A stretch of DNA of 7,464 nucleotides from Croceibacterium_A sp964439725. GTDB taxonomy: Bacteria > Pseudomonadota > Alphaproteobacteria > Sphingomonadales > Sphingomonadaceae. The position numbers were made by a program, and so were the translations under genes. The stretch spans positions 1 to 7,464 of the forward strand of contig CAYTPY010000094.1 of assembly GCA_964439725.1 (NCBI GenBank), read 5' to 3'. The notes below the pieces were generated by a model that searched no databases, was not told where the DNA came from, and saw nothing but the letters and a program-made list of their open reading frames with translations. This document shows, piece by piece, positions 1 through 6,307 of this stretch (within the stretch, counting starts at the first letter, position 1; each line of letters begins with the position of its first letter).

Positions 1-182
1 GCGATCAGCTTGCCGTTGACCTTCACGTCGAGCGGCTCGTCGGTCAGGCGGTCGAGCATGACCACGCTCTCTTCGCCGAGCGCGAGCACTTCGCGCAGCG
101 GCATGTCGGTGCGGCCGAGCTCCACCGTCAGGCGGACGTCGATATCCTGGATCAGGCCGAAGCCGGGGGCTGAGAAGCTCAC
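1..182 (-). CDS. fliN: Flagellar motor switch protein FliN (partial, 3' end outside window)
   Basis: FliN forms the lower C-ring with FliM and docks the FliH-FliI export ATPase complex. Only the first 60 residues are present. They read into a SpoA (surface presentation of antigens) domain: a DIDVRLTVELGRT strand, then PLREVLALGEESVV, then the start of the LDVKVNGKLIA segment, which fits the FliN/YscQ family closely. The start is GTG at 182-180, overlapping the fliM TGA by four bases (GTGA). An AAAGGA ribosome binding site lies six bases upstream and supports this start. With it, only about ten residues precede the SpoA domain, so the protein lacks the long variable N-terminal region of enterobacterial FliN. 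The gene runs off the low-coordinate edge, so the C-terminal half cannot be judged. Identification is firm; the exact start is likely but not proven. Confidence 0.93.
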   Translation of the reverse strand, partial: MSFSAPGFGLIQDIDVRLTVELGRTDMPLREVLALGEESVVMLDRLTDEPLDVKVNGKLI

Positions 183-1084
183 TGGAAGTCCTTTCGAGGA
201 GGGGTCACGTTCGTGATTTGCAGGGCGACGCGGTCGTCGAGCTCGCCGACGGTACCGCGGGCGACAATGGCGCCGCCGACACGGAGCGGCACCGCACGGG
301 CGACCGGGATCGGTATCGTCTGGCCCGGGGCCAGCGCGGCGATGCGGCTCAGCGGCACGCGCATCTCGGTGAGCACCGCCTCGAGCGTCAGAGTGATGTC
401 TGCAAATGGCGCATCGAGCGGGCCAGCTTCGCGCCGCGGTGCGCGGCGGCGGGTAGTGGTGGCGGGCAGCAGGATGTTGAGCTGATCCACGCGCACTGCC
501 AGCCGCAAGGTCATCGGCTGTACGCCCGCCTCGGCCACTTCGAACACGATCACTGCCACGGCGTCGCTGATCCCGAACGGGCTGATCGCGGAGTATGAGC
601 TGTCGCGTTCGACGACGCTCATCGTCTCGGCCGGATCGATGGCCTGGCCGAGCAGGCCCGCCACCGCTCGCTCGACTCGCTGCGCCAGGAGGTCGGCGGA
701 AAGCGGCAGGACGGCGGGCAGTTTTCCGGCGGTCTCGCCGGTGCCGCCGAAAGCGCGGTCGAGCTGCGCCAGCAGAGCCGCGCCGTCGATCGAGAACAGC
801 AGCCGGCTCTTGCTTTGACCGATCGCCAGCAGGCAATTGGCAGCGAGCGGGCCAATGGCAGCGGCAAGGTCCGCTCCGCCCTGGCGCTCGATGGCGGCCA
901 CGCGGACTTCCACGGCTTTGCCGTCACCGAGCCCGGCGAAGACGGGGCCGAGCTGGCGCGCCAGCCGTTCGGCCAACCGCCCTAGCTCGGGGAGCAGGTC
1001 GGTCGGCTCGGCTCGCTGCTGGAACAGCGCCTCGCAGTGGCTCGCGGCCATCCCCGCGGCGCAGAGGGAACGTTGCGGCTTCAC
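179..1084 (-). CDS. fliM: Flagellar motor switch protein FliM, short N-terminus
   Basis: FliM is the middle C-ring protein that links FliG to FliN and normally receives phospho-CheY at its N-terminus. With GTG at 1084-1082 as start, overlapping the fliL TGA as GTGA, the protein has 301 residues. ATG at 1051-1049 is an alternative giving 290. The CheC-like middle domain begins near residue 35 (RLAERLARQLGPVF, like the family FARQLR motif) and contains FGGTG at 112-116, matching the GGxG loop that contacts FliG. The C-terminal SpoA domain covers about 225-293. The canonical N-terminal CheY-binding motif (LSQxEIDALL type) is absent; SHCEALF at residues 15-21 may be a degenerate version. No good ribosome binding site precedes the GTG, so translation is probably coupled to fliL. 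The open frame continues upstream over fliL, but that part is Arg-rich shadow sequence. The length is slightly below the usual 320-350. Confidence 0.93.
   Translation of the reverse strand: MKPQRSLCAAGMAASHCEALFQQRAEPTDLLPELGRLAERLARQLGPVFAGLGDGKAVEVRVAAIERQGGADLAAAIGPLAANCLLAIGQSKSRLLFSIDGAALLAQLDRAFGGTGETAGKLPAVLPLSADLLAQRVERAVAGLLGQAIDPAETMSVVERDSSYSAISPFGISDAVAVIVFEVAEAGVQPMTLRLAVRVDQLNILLPATTTRRRAPRREAGPLDAPFADITLTLEAVLTEMRVPLSRIAALAPGQTIPIPVARAVPLRVGGAIVARGTVGELDDRVALQITNVTPPRKDFQ
188..194 (-). promoter_or_regulatory. Ribosome binding site of fliN
   Basis: The minus strand reads AAAGGAC inside the last codons of fliM. AAAGGA ends six bases before the GTG at 182-180, which is good Shine-Dalgarno spacing. 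It decides in favour of the GTG start over the next downstream ATG, which would cut into the SpoA domain. Confidence 0.7.
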
Positions 1085-1659
1085 TGGACGATGAAAGAGC
1101 GGAAGTGGACGTTGTCGATGCCGCCGAAGCCTTCGTTCGCTTCGAGCACTTCGTTGATCGCGGCGGTCAGGCGCTTCTGCAGGCGCGCTTTCCCTTCCGG
1201 CGAATGGATGTCCATCTCGTCGGTGTCGGCGATCTCGACCAGCAGCCGTGAGCGGACCGCCAACTGATGCTCGTTGAGCCACATCAGGACGCGCCCGTCG
1301 TAGCGGGTGGAGGCGGCGAGGCTCAACTGCACCAGCCCGTCGGAGTCGCGCAGGTTGGAGGTGAAGTCCTCGGGGAAACTGTAATAGGCGATGCGGTATT
1401 CGCTGCCGCCGTCGCCGTGGACCACGTCGCCAGCGGCGGCGGCGCCTTTGGCGACCGGCGGCGGGAAGGGATCCTTCTGGCCCTTGCGGACCAGTTTGGG
1501 CCTGTTGTCTTCCGGAGCGCCGTTGTTGATCACGCCGGTCGCGACGAGCGCGTAGGCTCCGCCGCCGCCCGCACCGATCAGCGTCAGGCCCAGCAGGACC
1601 TTGATCAACAGACCCTTGCCCTTCTTCGGCTTCTCGCCAGCTTCGTTCTTACTGCTCAT
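1081..1659 (-). CDS. fliL: Flagellar basal body-associated protein FliL
   Basis: FliL is a single-pass inner-membrane protein that surrounds or supports the stator units at the basal body and affects torque and swarming. The 192-residue protein has a Lys-rich cytoplasmic N-terminus (1-15), a membrane segment at about 16-42 with a GAGGGGA glycine run, a Pro/Ala-rich linker (about 50-85) and a periplasmic FliL domain. Family hallmarks are FPEDFTSNL near 95-103, RSRLLVEIADTD near 136-147, SPEGKARL near 153-160 and the ending HFRSFIVQ, which matches the family's usual V-F-T-x-F-x-x-Q end. The ATG at 1659 has a GAGGAA ribosome binding site just upstream. It follows fliK by 28 bases, with no hairpin or promoter visible in the gap, and its TGA overlaps the fliM GTG. 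Nothing is truncated. Confidence 0.95.
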   Translation of the reverse strand: MSSKNEAGEKPKKGKGLLIKVLLGLTLIGAGGGGAYALVATGVINNGAPEDNRPKLVRKGQKDPFPPPVAKGAAAAGDVVHGDGGSEYRIAYYSFPEDFTSNLRDSDGLVQLSLAASTRYDGRVLMWLNEHQLAVRSRLLVEIADTDEMDIHSPEGKARLQKRLTAAINEVLEANEGFGGIDNVHFRSFIVQ

Positions 1660-1662
1660 GTA

Positions 1663-1668
1663 TTCCTC
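1663..1668 (-). promoter_or_regulatory. Ribosome binding site of fliL
   Basis: GAGGAA on the minus strand lies in the 28-base fliK-fliL gap. Only three bases (TAC) separate it from the ATG at 1659-1657, so spacing is short. It fits independent initiation after the non-overlapping fliK stop. Confidence 0.65.
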
Positions 1669-1687
1669 GGGATTTCAGATGTTCGGT

Positions 1688-2941
1688 TCAGGCGAAGACG
1701 CCGGGGTTCGGATCGGTGTGGCCGGGCTGGGCTTGCTGCGGCGCCGGATTGCGGTTCTGGTTCAGCTCGCGTTCGTGGCGGCTCGCCTCGTGCTCGCCCG
1801 CCGCGCCATCGCCACCGGCGGCGGCTCCGCGTGCCTGGCTCTGGCCGGGTGAGCGGCTGTCGTTCTCGCCGCCGGCGGTGGAGCCTCGCTCGGCCCCTAG
1901 CGCGGCGGTCACCGCGCGCTGCAGTTCCGGATCGGCCCCGCTCAGCTCGGCCGAGAGGCGGCCGTCGGAGCCCTGCTCGATGCGGATCGAAACTTCGCCG
2001 AACTCGGCATGCTTGACGGCGAGAGCGGTTTCGACCGGCATCAGCGCTTCGCGAGCGGCAACCAGGCGGTCGAGAACGGCATTGATATCGAAATGCGAGG
2101 GCGCGGCGGCCGGTGCCGTGGCAGTGGCCAGCGGCGCGTTGGTCGCGGCGGCAGCGGAGTCGGTCGGCGCGGAGACGATCGGTGCGCTAGCGACCGGCTG
2201 CTGCAGCGTCGGCATCTCGGCGCGGCCTTGCTCGGCAACCCGGATCGCCTTCGCGGGCGCCTGGGTTTGCGCGTCGGCAGCGTCTCGCGATCCACCTTGT
2301 GAAGCTGCGGTGTCCGGGCCGGCGGCGGTGGTCTGCACGGCGGCGATGCCGCGTGCCTCGGCCGGGGCGGCGGTGGTAATCTGCACGGCGCCGCCGCCGC
2401 GCGCGTCGGCCGGGGCGCTGTCCACGCCCTGCTTGCTGGCGAGCCTGGCCGCGAGCGGCGCCGCGGCGGGAGCGGCAGCACTCGGTGCCGGCTCGGCAAC
2501 AGCCGTTTTGGCAGCGGGCTGGGCCGGCGCTTCGGCCTTCGTCAGTGACAAGAAGGCAAGCGCCGGATCGACAGCGATGACCGCTGTATCGGCCGCTTCG
2601 GTATCGCCTTCGCTCTCGTGAACATCCTCGGCGCCGGTTTCGGTCACCAATCCGGTCCGGGCCGCTTCCTTTGCCGGTTCCTTTGCCGCTTCCGGCAACA
2701 GGGCCGGCAAGATCTTGCCGGTCTCGATTGCCGCTTTCGCTGCGATTGCCGCTTCCGGGGCGGGCTCGTCACCGGTGGGCTGCTCTTCGGCCGGCATCTT
2801 CAGCGAAGCGGACAGGCTGTTAAGCAATTCGGCAAAGCCCGCCGCCGCTCCCGCATCGGCGCCATCGGCCGGCGCGCCGCCGGCACTAAGCGCCGGAAGC
2901 GCTGTGGAAACGAGTAGGGAGGAGGAAGCAGAAGAAAGCAT
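1688..2941 (-). CDS. fliK: Flagellar hook-length control protein FliK
   Basis: FliK is secreted during hook assembly, measures hook length and switches the export gate from hook to filament substrates. The 417-residue protein shows the family layout: a low-complexity Ala/Pro/Thr-rich ruler region (about 20-282) and a compact C-terminal hook-control (Flg_hook) domain at about 285-350, with HAEFGEVSIRI (311-321), DGRLSAEL (326-333) and a following helix. EFG stands where many homologues have ELG. A Gly/Gln/Asn/His-rich disordered tail (about 351-417) follows, as is common for FliK. Identification rests on this layout and on its place between fliJ and fliL; the sequence itself is poorly conserved. 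ATG 2941 is the only possible start in this frame upstream of the body, because an in-frame TGA lies at 2956-2954. It has no good ribosome binding site. Two tandem repeats and a palindrome lie within the ruler region. Confidence 0.88.
   Translation of the reverse strand: MLSSASSSLLVSTALPALSAGGAPADGADAGAAAGFAELLNSLSASLKMPAEEQPTGDEPAPEAAIAAKAAIETGKILPALLPEAAKEPAKEAARTGLVTETGAEDVHESEGDTEAADTAVIAVDPALAFLSLTKAEAPAQPAAKTAVAEPAPSAAAPAAAPLAARLASKQGVDSAPADARGGGAVQITTAAPAEARGIAAVQTTAAGPDTAASQGGSRDAADAQTQAPAKAIRVAEQGRAEMPTLQQPVASAPIVSAPTDSAAAATNAPLATATAPAAAPSHFDINAVLDRLVAAREALMPVETALAVKHAEFGEVSIRIEQGSDGRLSAELSGADPELQRAVTAALGAERGSTAGGENDSRSPGQSQARGAAAGGDGAAGEHEASRHERELNQNRNPAPQQAQPGHTDPNPGVFA
2325..2417 (-). 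repeat. Imperfect tandem repeat in the FliK ruler region
   Basis: Two adjacent units, 2325-2369 (45 bases) and 2370-2417 (48 bases), differ by one codon and several substitutions. They encode APAEARGIAAVQTTA and APADARGGGAVQITTA in FliK. The DNA is similar as well as the protein (both share the blocks gcggtggt, ctgcacggcg and tcggccggggcg), which suggests a relatively recent local duplication within the ruler. Confidence 0.75.
2666..2689 (-). repeat. Tandem 12-base repeat in fliK
   Basis: The plus strand reads ttcctttgccgg followed directly by ttcctttgccgc, an 11 of 12 match. On the coding strand this gives the repeated peptide AKEP-AKEA at about residues 87-94 of FliK. It is in frame and probably a small duplication in the low-complexity ruler. 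Confidence 0.7.
2704..2721. repeat. 18-bp perfect palindrome within fliK
   Basis: The sequence ccggcaagatcttgccgg equals its own reverse complement. As RNA it could fold into a 7-bp stem with a GAUC loop. It encodes TGKILPA of FliK (about residues 74-80). No U-run follows on the coding strand, so it does not look like a terminator. Confidence 0.6.
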
Positions 2942-2976
2942 CGGACAGTCCGTTCACCATGATCTGTCCTCTTCTA
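2886..2976 (-). promoter_or_regulatory. fliK translation-initiation region with out-of-frame leader ORF
   Basis: Directly after the fliJ stop, the minus strand carries AGAGGA (2972-2967), the best ribosome binding site in the window. It sits six bases before an ATG at 2960-2958. That ATG is not in the fliK frame: it opens a 24-codon ORF (MVNGLSDAFF...) that ends at TAG 2888-2886, inside fliK. The fliK ATG (2941) lies 25 bases from the same AGAGGA. The 11-base palindrome CGGACTGTCCG (2952-2942) occupies the space just before the fliK ATG. A leader peptide that couples to or limits fliK translation is one reading; a chance ATG or an indel in the sequence are others. Confidence 0.35.
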
Positions 2977-3399
2977 TTCAAGGTCCGTGCCAATCGGCTT
3001 TGCGACTAGGGGTTCCTGGCGCAGCGCCCGCTCGTTCAGCTGCACCGCAAGGTCGCGGCGCTTCTCTTCGGCGCGCTTGTACCGGCGGTCGGCAGACGCG
3101 AGATCGGCGAGCCGCGCATCGGCCTCCTGGCGCGCGTGATCGGCTTGCCGCGCTGCCGTGAGCCCGAGCGTGTGAAGCTGCGCAGACAGCGCCACTACCC
3201 GGCGCAGCTCCGCACCATCGCCGATCTCCGAACGGTTGGCGTAAGCTTGTCCAAGCAGCATCGTGCGCTCTGAAATACCCGCCAGTCGGGCGCGCCTCGC
3301 TTCGGCGGCATAGGCGTCGGCGGCGACCCGCTGCTTGTCGGCGCGGCGGACGCGCTCGATCAGCTTCGCCCGGCGCAGCTTGGCGCGGTCATCCTTCAT
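2974..3399 (-). CDS. fliJ: Flagellar export protein FliJ
   Basis: FliJ is the coiled-coil stalk of the export ATPase: it sits in the FliI hexamer, resembles the F1 gamma subunit, and contacts FlhA. The 141-residue protein is almost entirely charged helix, rich in Arg, Ala, Glu and Asp, with heptad-like stretches at about 5-45 and 82-127 and a short non-helical tail. It has no Cys and no membrane segment. Length (usual about 140-150) and position right after fliI support the call better than sequence does, because FliJ is poorly conserved. The ATG at 3399 lies within the end of fliI (11-base overlap) and has only a weak, distant GAGG upstream, so initiation is probably coupled to fliI termination. 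The stop is TAG at 2976-2974. Another coiled-coil protein is possible in principle, but the context makes that unlikely. Confidence 0.87.
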   Translation of the reverse strand: MKDDRAKLRRAKLIERVRRADKQRVAADAYAAEARRARLAGISERTMLLGQAYANRSEIGDGAELRRVVALSAQLHTLGLTAARQADHARQEADARLADLASADRRYKRAEEKRRDLAVQLNERALRQEPLVAKPIGTDLE

Positions 3400-4720
3400 G
3401 GCCGAGCAACTGCCTCAGGCCTTCTAACGAGCCGGCAAGCGGCACCAGGTCGCCGGTCCGCTGCGACAGGAATTGGGACAGGCTGTCGTGCATCGCGATC
3501 GCCCGATCGACCGTGGCATCCGCCCCCGGGCGATAGGCGCCCATCAGCACCAGGTCGCGGTTGCTCTCGTAAGCCGTTGTCAGCGCCCGGAAAGCACGCG
3601 CCAGCTCGGCGTGCTGCGGCGGGACGATGTCGTTCATGACCCGGCTCAGCGAGGCGGCGACGTCGATCGCCGGATATTGGCCGCGCTGGGCCAGCTCGCG
3701 TGAAAGCACGATGTGTCCGTCGAGGATCGAGCGCGCGGTATCGACGACCGGATCGTTATGGTCGTCGCCGTCGGCGAGCACCGTATAGATTCCGGTGATC
3801 GAGCCGCCGCTCGCCGCCGAGTTGCCAGCGCGTTCGACCAGCTTGGTAATCGTCGCCAGCGCCGAGGGCGGATAGCCGCGGGCCGCTCCGGGTTCGCCCA
3901 GCAGCAGCCCGATCTCGCGCGCCGCGTGGGCGATGCGGGTCAGGCTGTCCATGATCAGCAGGACGCGGTGCCCGGCGGCGCGGAAATGCTCGGCCAGCGA
4001 GGTTGCCAGCATGGCGCCGCGCAGCCGCAGGTTGGGGGCATGGTCGGCGGGCACGGCCACAAGTGCAGTGCGCGCGGCCTTCTCTCCGCTCATGTGCCGT
4101 TCGACGAAGTCGGAGACTTCGCGGGCACGCTCGCCGATCAGGCCGACGACGACGATGTCCGCCTTGGCGCCGTGCGCGATCATGTCGATCAGCACCGACT
4201 TGCCGACGCCCGATCCGGCCATGATGCCGACGCGCTGGCCCACGCCGAACGTGGTCAGCGCATTGATCGCGCGGATTCCGGTGTCGAACGGTTCGGTCAC
4301 GCTGGCGCGGTCGAGTGCGCCGGTGCGCACACCGCCGGCCGGCCAGTCGCCGGTCGCATTGAGCATCGGCCCACCGTCGATCGGCTTGCCTTCGCCGTCG
4401 ACCGCGCGGCCCAGGTAGGCCGAACCGACCGCAAGCATTCCCGGGCGGCCTTCGGCCCGCACCCGCGCTCCCGGCCGCAACAGCACTGCATCGCCGAGCA
4501 GCATCATCATCGTGCGGCCGTTGCGAAACCCGATGACTTCGGCGGTCAGCGCGGTGCCTTTGCCGTCGTCGATGCGGCACAAGGAACCGACAGGAACCGA
4601 AAGTCCGCTGACTTCGACCAGTCCGCCGTCGCAGGCGGTGACCAGGCCGAACCGCCGCGGGCGCAAATCCACCGGGGCTACCGCGAGTTCGTCGAGCAGC
4701 CTGTCGAGCTGCATCAGCAT
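3389..4720 (-). CDS. fliI: Flagellum-specific export ATPase FliI
   Basis: FliI is the hexameric ATPase at the base of the flagellar type III export gate; it hydrolyses ATP to assist unfolding and delivery of substrates, held by FliH and stimulated by FliJ. From ATG 4720 the protein has 443 residues, the normal length. An N-terminal beta-barrel domain covers about 20-95. The F1-type ATPase core has Walker A GSGVGKS at 169-175, GERAREV at 196-202 containing the likely catalytic Glu197, Walker B LLIMD at 254-258 followed by SLTR, and SILDGHIVLSR at 331-341. The C-terminal helical domain ends at HEG. The second position after GER is usually Gly (GERGREV) and is Ala here. The start could also be ATG 4714, which forms TGATG with the fliH stop and shortens the protein by two residues. 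The frame stays open further upstream, but that part is shadow sequence over fliH. Confidence 0.97.
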   Translation of the reverse strand: MLMQLDRLLDELAVAPVDLRPRRFGLVTACDGGLVEVSGLSVPVGSLCRIDDGKGTALTAEVIGFRNGRTMMMLLGDAVLLRPGARVRAEGRPGMLAVGSAYLGRAVDGEGKPIDGGPMLNATGDWPAGGVRTGALDRASVTEPFDTGIRAINALTTFGVGQRVGIMAGSGVGKSVLIDMIAHGAKADIVVVGLIGERAREVSDFVERHMSGEKAARTALVAVPADHAPNLRLRGAMLATSLAEHFRAAGHRVLLIMDSLTRIAHAAREIGLLLGEPGAARGYPPSALATITKLVERAGNSAASGGSITGIYTVLADGDDHNDPVVDTARSILDGHIVLSRELAQRGQYPAIDVAASLSRVMNDIVPPQHAELARAFRALTTAYESNRDLVLMGAYRPGADATVDRAIAMHDSLSQFLSQRTGDLVPLAGSLEGLRQLLGHEG

Positions 4721-5298
4721 TCGTGGAACGCCTCGGCCAGGTAACGGCGCCAATGGCTCGGTCCGTCCTCGATTCCGCCGTCGGCGGTTTCGATCCGCAG
4801 CCCGCCGCGCTCGACGCTGGGATCGGGTTCGACTTGCAGCGTCGGCGGAAGCCGGTCGCCGACCAGCGCCAGGTCTTCGGGATTGAGCCGCACGATACGC
4901 TCGTCCTGGGCGCGCTGCAGCATCGAGGTCGCGCGTTCGACCCGCGCGGCCAGGCCTTCCGGATCGATCGCCAGCGGCACCACGGCGGATTCGCACAAGG
5001 CGAGCACCGTCTGCCGCAGCCGTTCGCGCAGTTGCTCCGCATCCCGCTCGTCGAGCCGTCCGAAAGCGAGTTCGATCGCCGCGCGGGCGCGGTCGCGCTC
5101 CTGCTCGTCGCGGCGAGCTTCCTCGGCGGCGCGCGCGGCGCCTTCGCGGTACCCGCGCTCGTAAGCTTCGGCGACCGGATCGGGTTGCGGCGGCACTTCG
5201 CCGTGCTTCTCGCTCGAAGCCGCGGCCACTGCCGCGAACCGGCTGTCGCGCGCGAAGCCGCTCGGCCGCCCCAGCTGCATCAGCGGCAGGCTAGACAT
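4714..5298 (-). CDS. fliH: Flagellar assembly protein FliH (export ATPase regulator)
   Basis: FliH is the dimeric stator-like regulator of FliI; it holds the ATPase inactive and anchors it to FliN and the export gate. The 194-residue protein has a variable N-terminus (1-40), then AYERGYREGAARAAEEARR (45-63), with the glycine-spaced helix start typical of FliH, a long charged helix to about 95, and a C-terminal FliH/HrpE-type domain. That domain shows VRLNPEDLALV (136-146) and RGGLRIETADGGIEDG (164-179), the family pattern of a Gly-Gly turn, ET-x-x-G and an acidic residue. The start at ATG 5298 overlaps fliG by eight bases; ATG 5280 (residue 7) is an alternative, and neither has a clear ribosome binding site. 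The gene ends seven bases inside fliI. I see no early Trp pair like that used for docking in enterobacterial FliH, so the membrane-docking mode may differ. Confidence 0.9.
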   Translation of the reverse strand: MSSLPLMQLGRPSGFARDSRFAAVAAASSEKHGEVPPQPDPVAEAYERGYREGAARAAEEARRDEQERDRARAAIELAFGRLDERDAEQLRERLRQTVLALCESAVVPLAIDPEGLAARVERATSMLQRAQDERIVRLNPEDLALVGDRLPPTLQVEPDPSVERGGLRIETADGGIEDGPSHWRRYLAEAFHEC

Positions 5299-6307
5299 AT
5301 TCGTCGCCCCCGTCGCCGAGCACGATGAGCCCTTCGCCGGCCAGGCGCTTGGCGGTGGCGATCACCGCCTGCTGCGCCGCCATCACGTCGGCCTTGCGCA
5401 AGCGCCCGCGGGCTTCGATCTCGTCGCGCACGCCGTCGGCCGCGCGGGTCGACATCGCCGCGAAGAACGGCTCGCGCTCTTCCTCGGGAATGCCCTTCAG
5501 CGCATCGATCAGCGTCTCGTTCTCGATCTCGCGCAGCAGCGCGCCCATCGCCTTGGTGTCGAGCGGGTAGAGGTGCTCGAACTTGAACAGCTCGAACTCG
5601 AGCTCCTTGGCCAGTTTCTTGTCGAGCTTGCCGATCTCCGGCATCACCCGCTTCTCGACCGAGCGCGCCGCGTTGTTGATGATCTCGGCGGCTTCCTTCA
5701 CCCCGCCCATGGTCAGCGGCATGCGGCCGTGGCTGCGGGTGATCTTGGCGGTCAGCAGCTCTTCCAGCACTTTCAGCGCGTCGGGCGCGATCGGGCCCAG
5801 CCGCGCGATCCGCTGCACCACCGGCGCCTGCGCTTCGCCCGGCAGTCCGGCCAGCACTTGCGCGGCGACTTGCGGGTCGAGCTGCAGCAGCAGCACCGCG
5901 ATCGCCTGCGGGTGCTCGTCGGCCATCAGCGTGACGATGACGTCGGGATCGAGCCAGCGCGCCAATTCCAGCGAGGTCACCGGCTTGCGCTCTTCGGGCG
6001 GAATGATCCGCCGCATCAGGTTGTCGGCCTTCAGCTCGCCCACCGCGCCGGTCATGATCCGCCGCACGTCGGCCGATCGGTCCTGCGCCGGCATGGTCGC
6101 TTCGTCGGCGCGCTCGGCAAAGCCGGCGATCGCGTCGGCAATGGCCGCCGGGCCGATCTCGCCCAGCTCGCACATCTTGGCGCCGAGCAGTTGCAGCTCC
6201 TCGGGCGAAAGCCGCGAGAGCAGCCCTGTTGCATCTTCCTCGGCCAGCAGCATCACCAGGACCGCGGCCCGCTGCGGGTCCGGGGCGGTGGAAAGCTCCA
6301 CGCTCAT
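5291..6307 (-). CDS. fliG: Flagellar motor switch protein FliG
   Basis: FliG is the top C-ring protein: its N-terminal domain binds the FliF tail, its middle domain binds FliM, and its C-terminal domain meets the MotA stator to make torque. The 338 residues match the family length. The N-domain runs to about 95. The middle domain has the FliM-binding EHPQ motif at 131-134. The C-terminal domain starts near 195 and carries the torque helix. By comparison with remembered E. coli FliG, the charged residues are kept: Lys271 (K264), Arg288 (R281), Asp295 and Glu296 (D288/D289) and Arg304 (R297), so the motor interface looks functional. The end (GDGGDEYV) is family-typical. The ATG overlaps the fliF TGA as ATGA, with AGGAG eight bases upstream. 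The stop is TAG, eight bases inside fliH. Confidence 0.97.
   Translation of the reverse strand: MSVELSTAPDPQRAAVLVMLLAEEDATGLLSRLSPEELQLLGAKMCELGEIGPAAIADAIAGFAERADEATMPAQDRSADVRRIMTGAVGELKADNLMRRIIPPEERKPVTSLELARWLDPDVIVTLMADEHPQAIAVLLLQLDPQVAAQVLAGLPGEAQAPVVQRIARLGPIAPDALKVLEELLTAKITRSHGRMPLTMGGVKEAAEIINNAARSVEKRVMPEIGKLDKKLAKELEFELFKFEHLYPLDTKAMGALLREIENETLIDALKGIPEEEREPFFAAMSTRAADGVRDEIEARGRLRKADVMAAQQAVIATAKRLAGEGLIVLGDGGDEYV

Noticed and set aside
1085..1282. N-terminal extension of FliM into the upstream open frame
   Set aside because: The extra residues are Arg-rich, antiparallel in character to nothing in the FliM family, and overlap the conserved end of fliL. The GTGA overlap gives a natural start.
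1660..1687. Possible terminator or promoter in the fliK-fliL gap
   Set aside because: The 28 bases hold only the fliL ribosome binding site; no inverted repeat, U-run or promoter boxes are visible.
1716..2621. Plus-strand open frame of 301 codons opposite fliK
   Set aside because: It is the Ala/Ser-rich complement of the low-complexity fliK ruler. No ribosome binding site or domain; composition explains the openness.
3713..4744. Plus-strand open frame of 343 codons opposite fliI
   Set aside because: Fully antisense to the conserved ATPase core of fliI. The product is His/Asp/Arg/Gln-rich without recognisable motifs, so it is a frame shadow.
3756..5042. Minus-strand open frame of 428 codons overlapping fliH and fliI in another frame
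   Set aside because: Arg-dominated product typical of an off-frame read through GC-rich genes. The true frames carry Walker motifs and the FliH domain.
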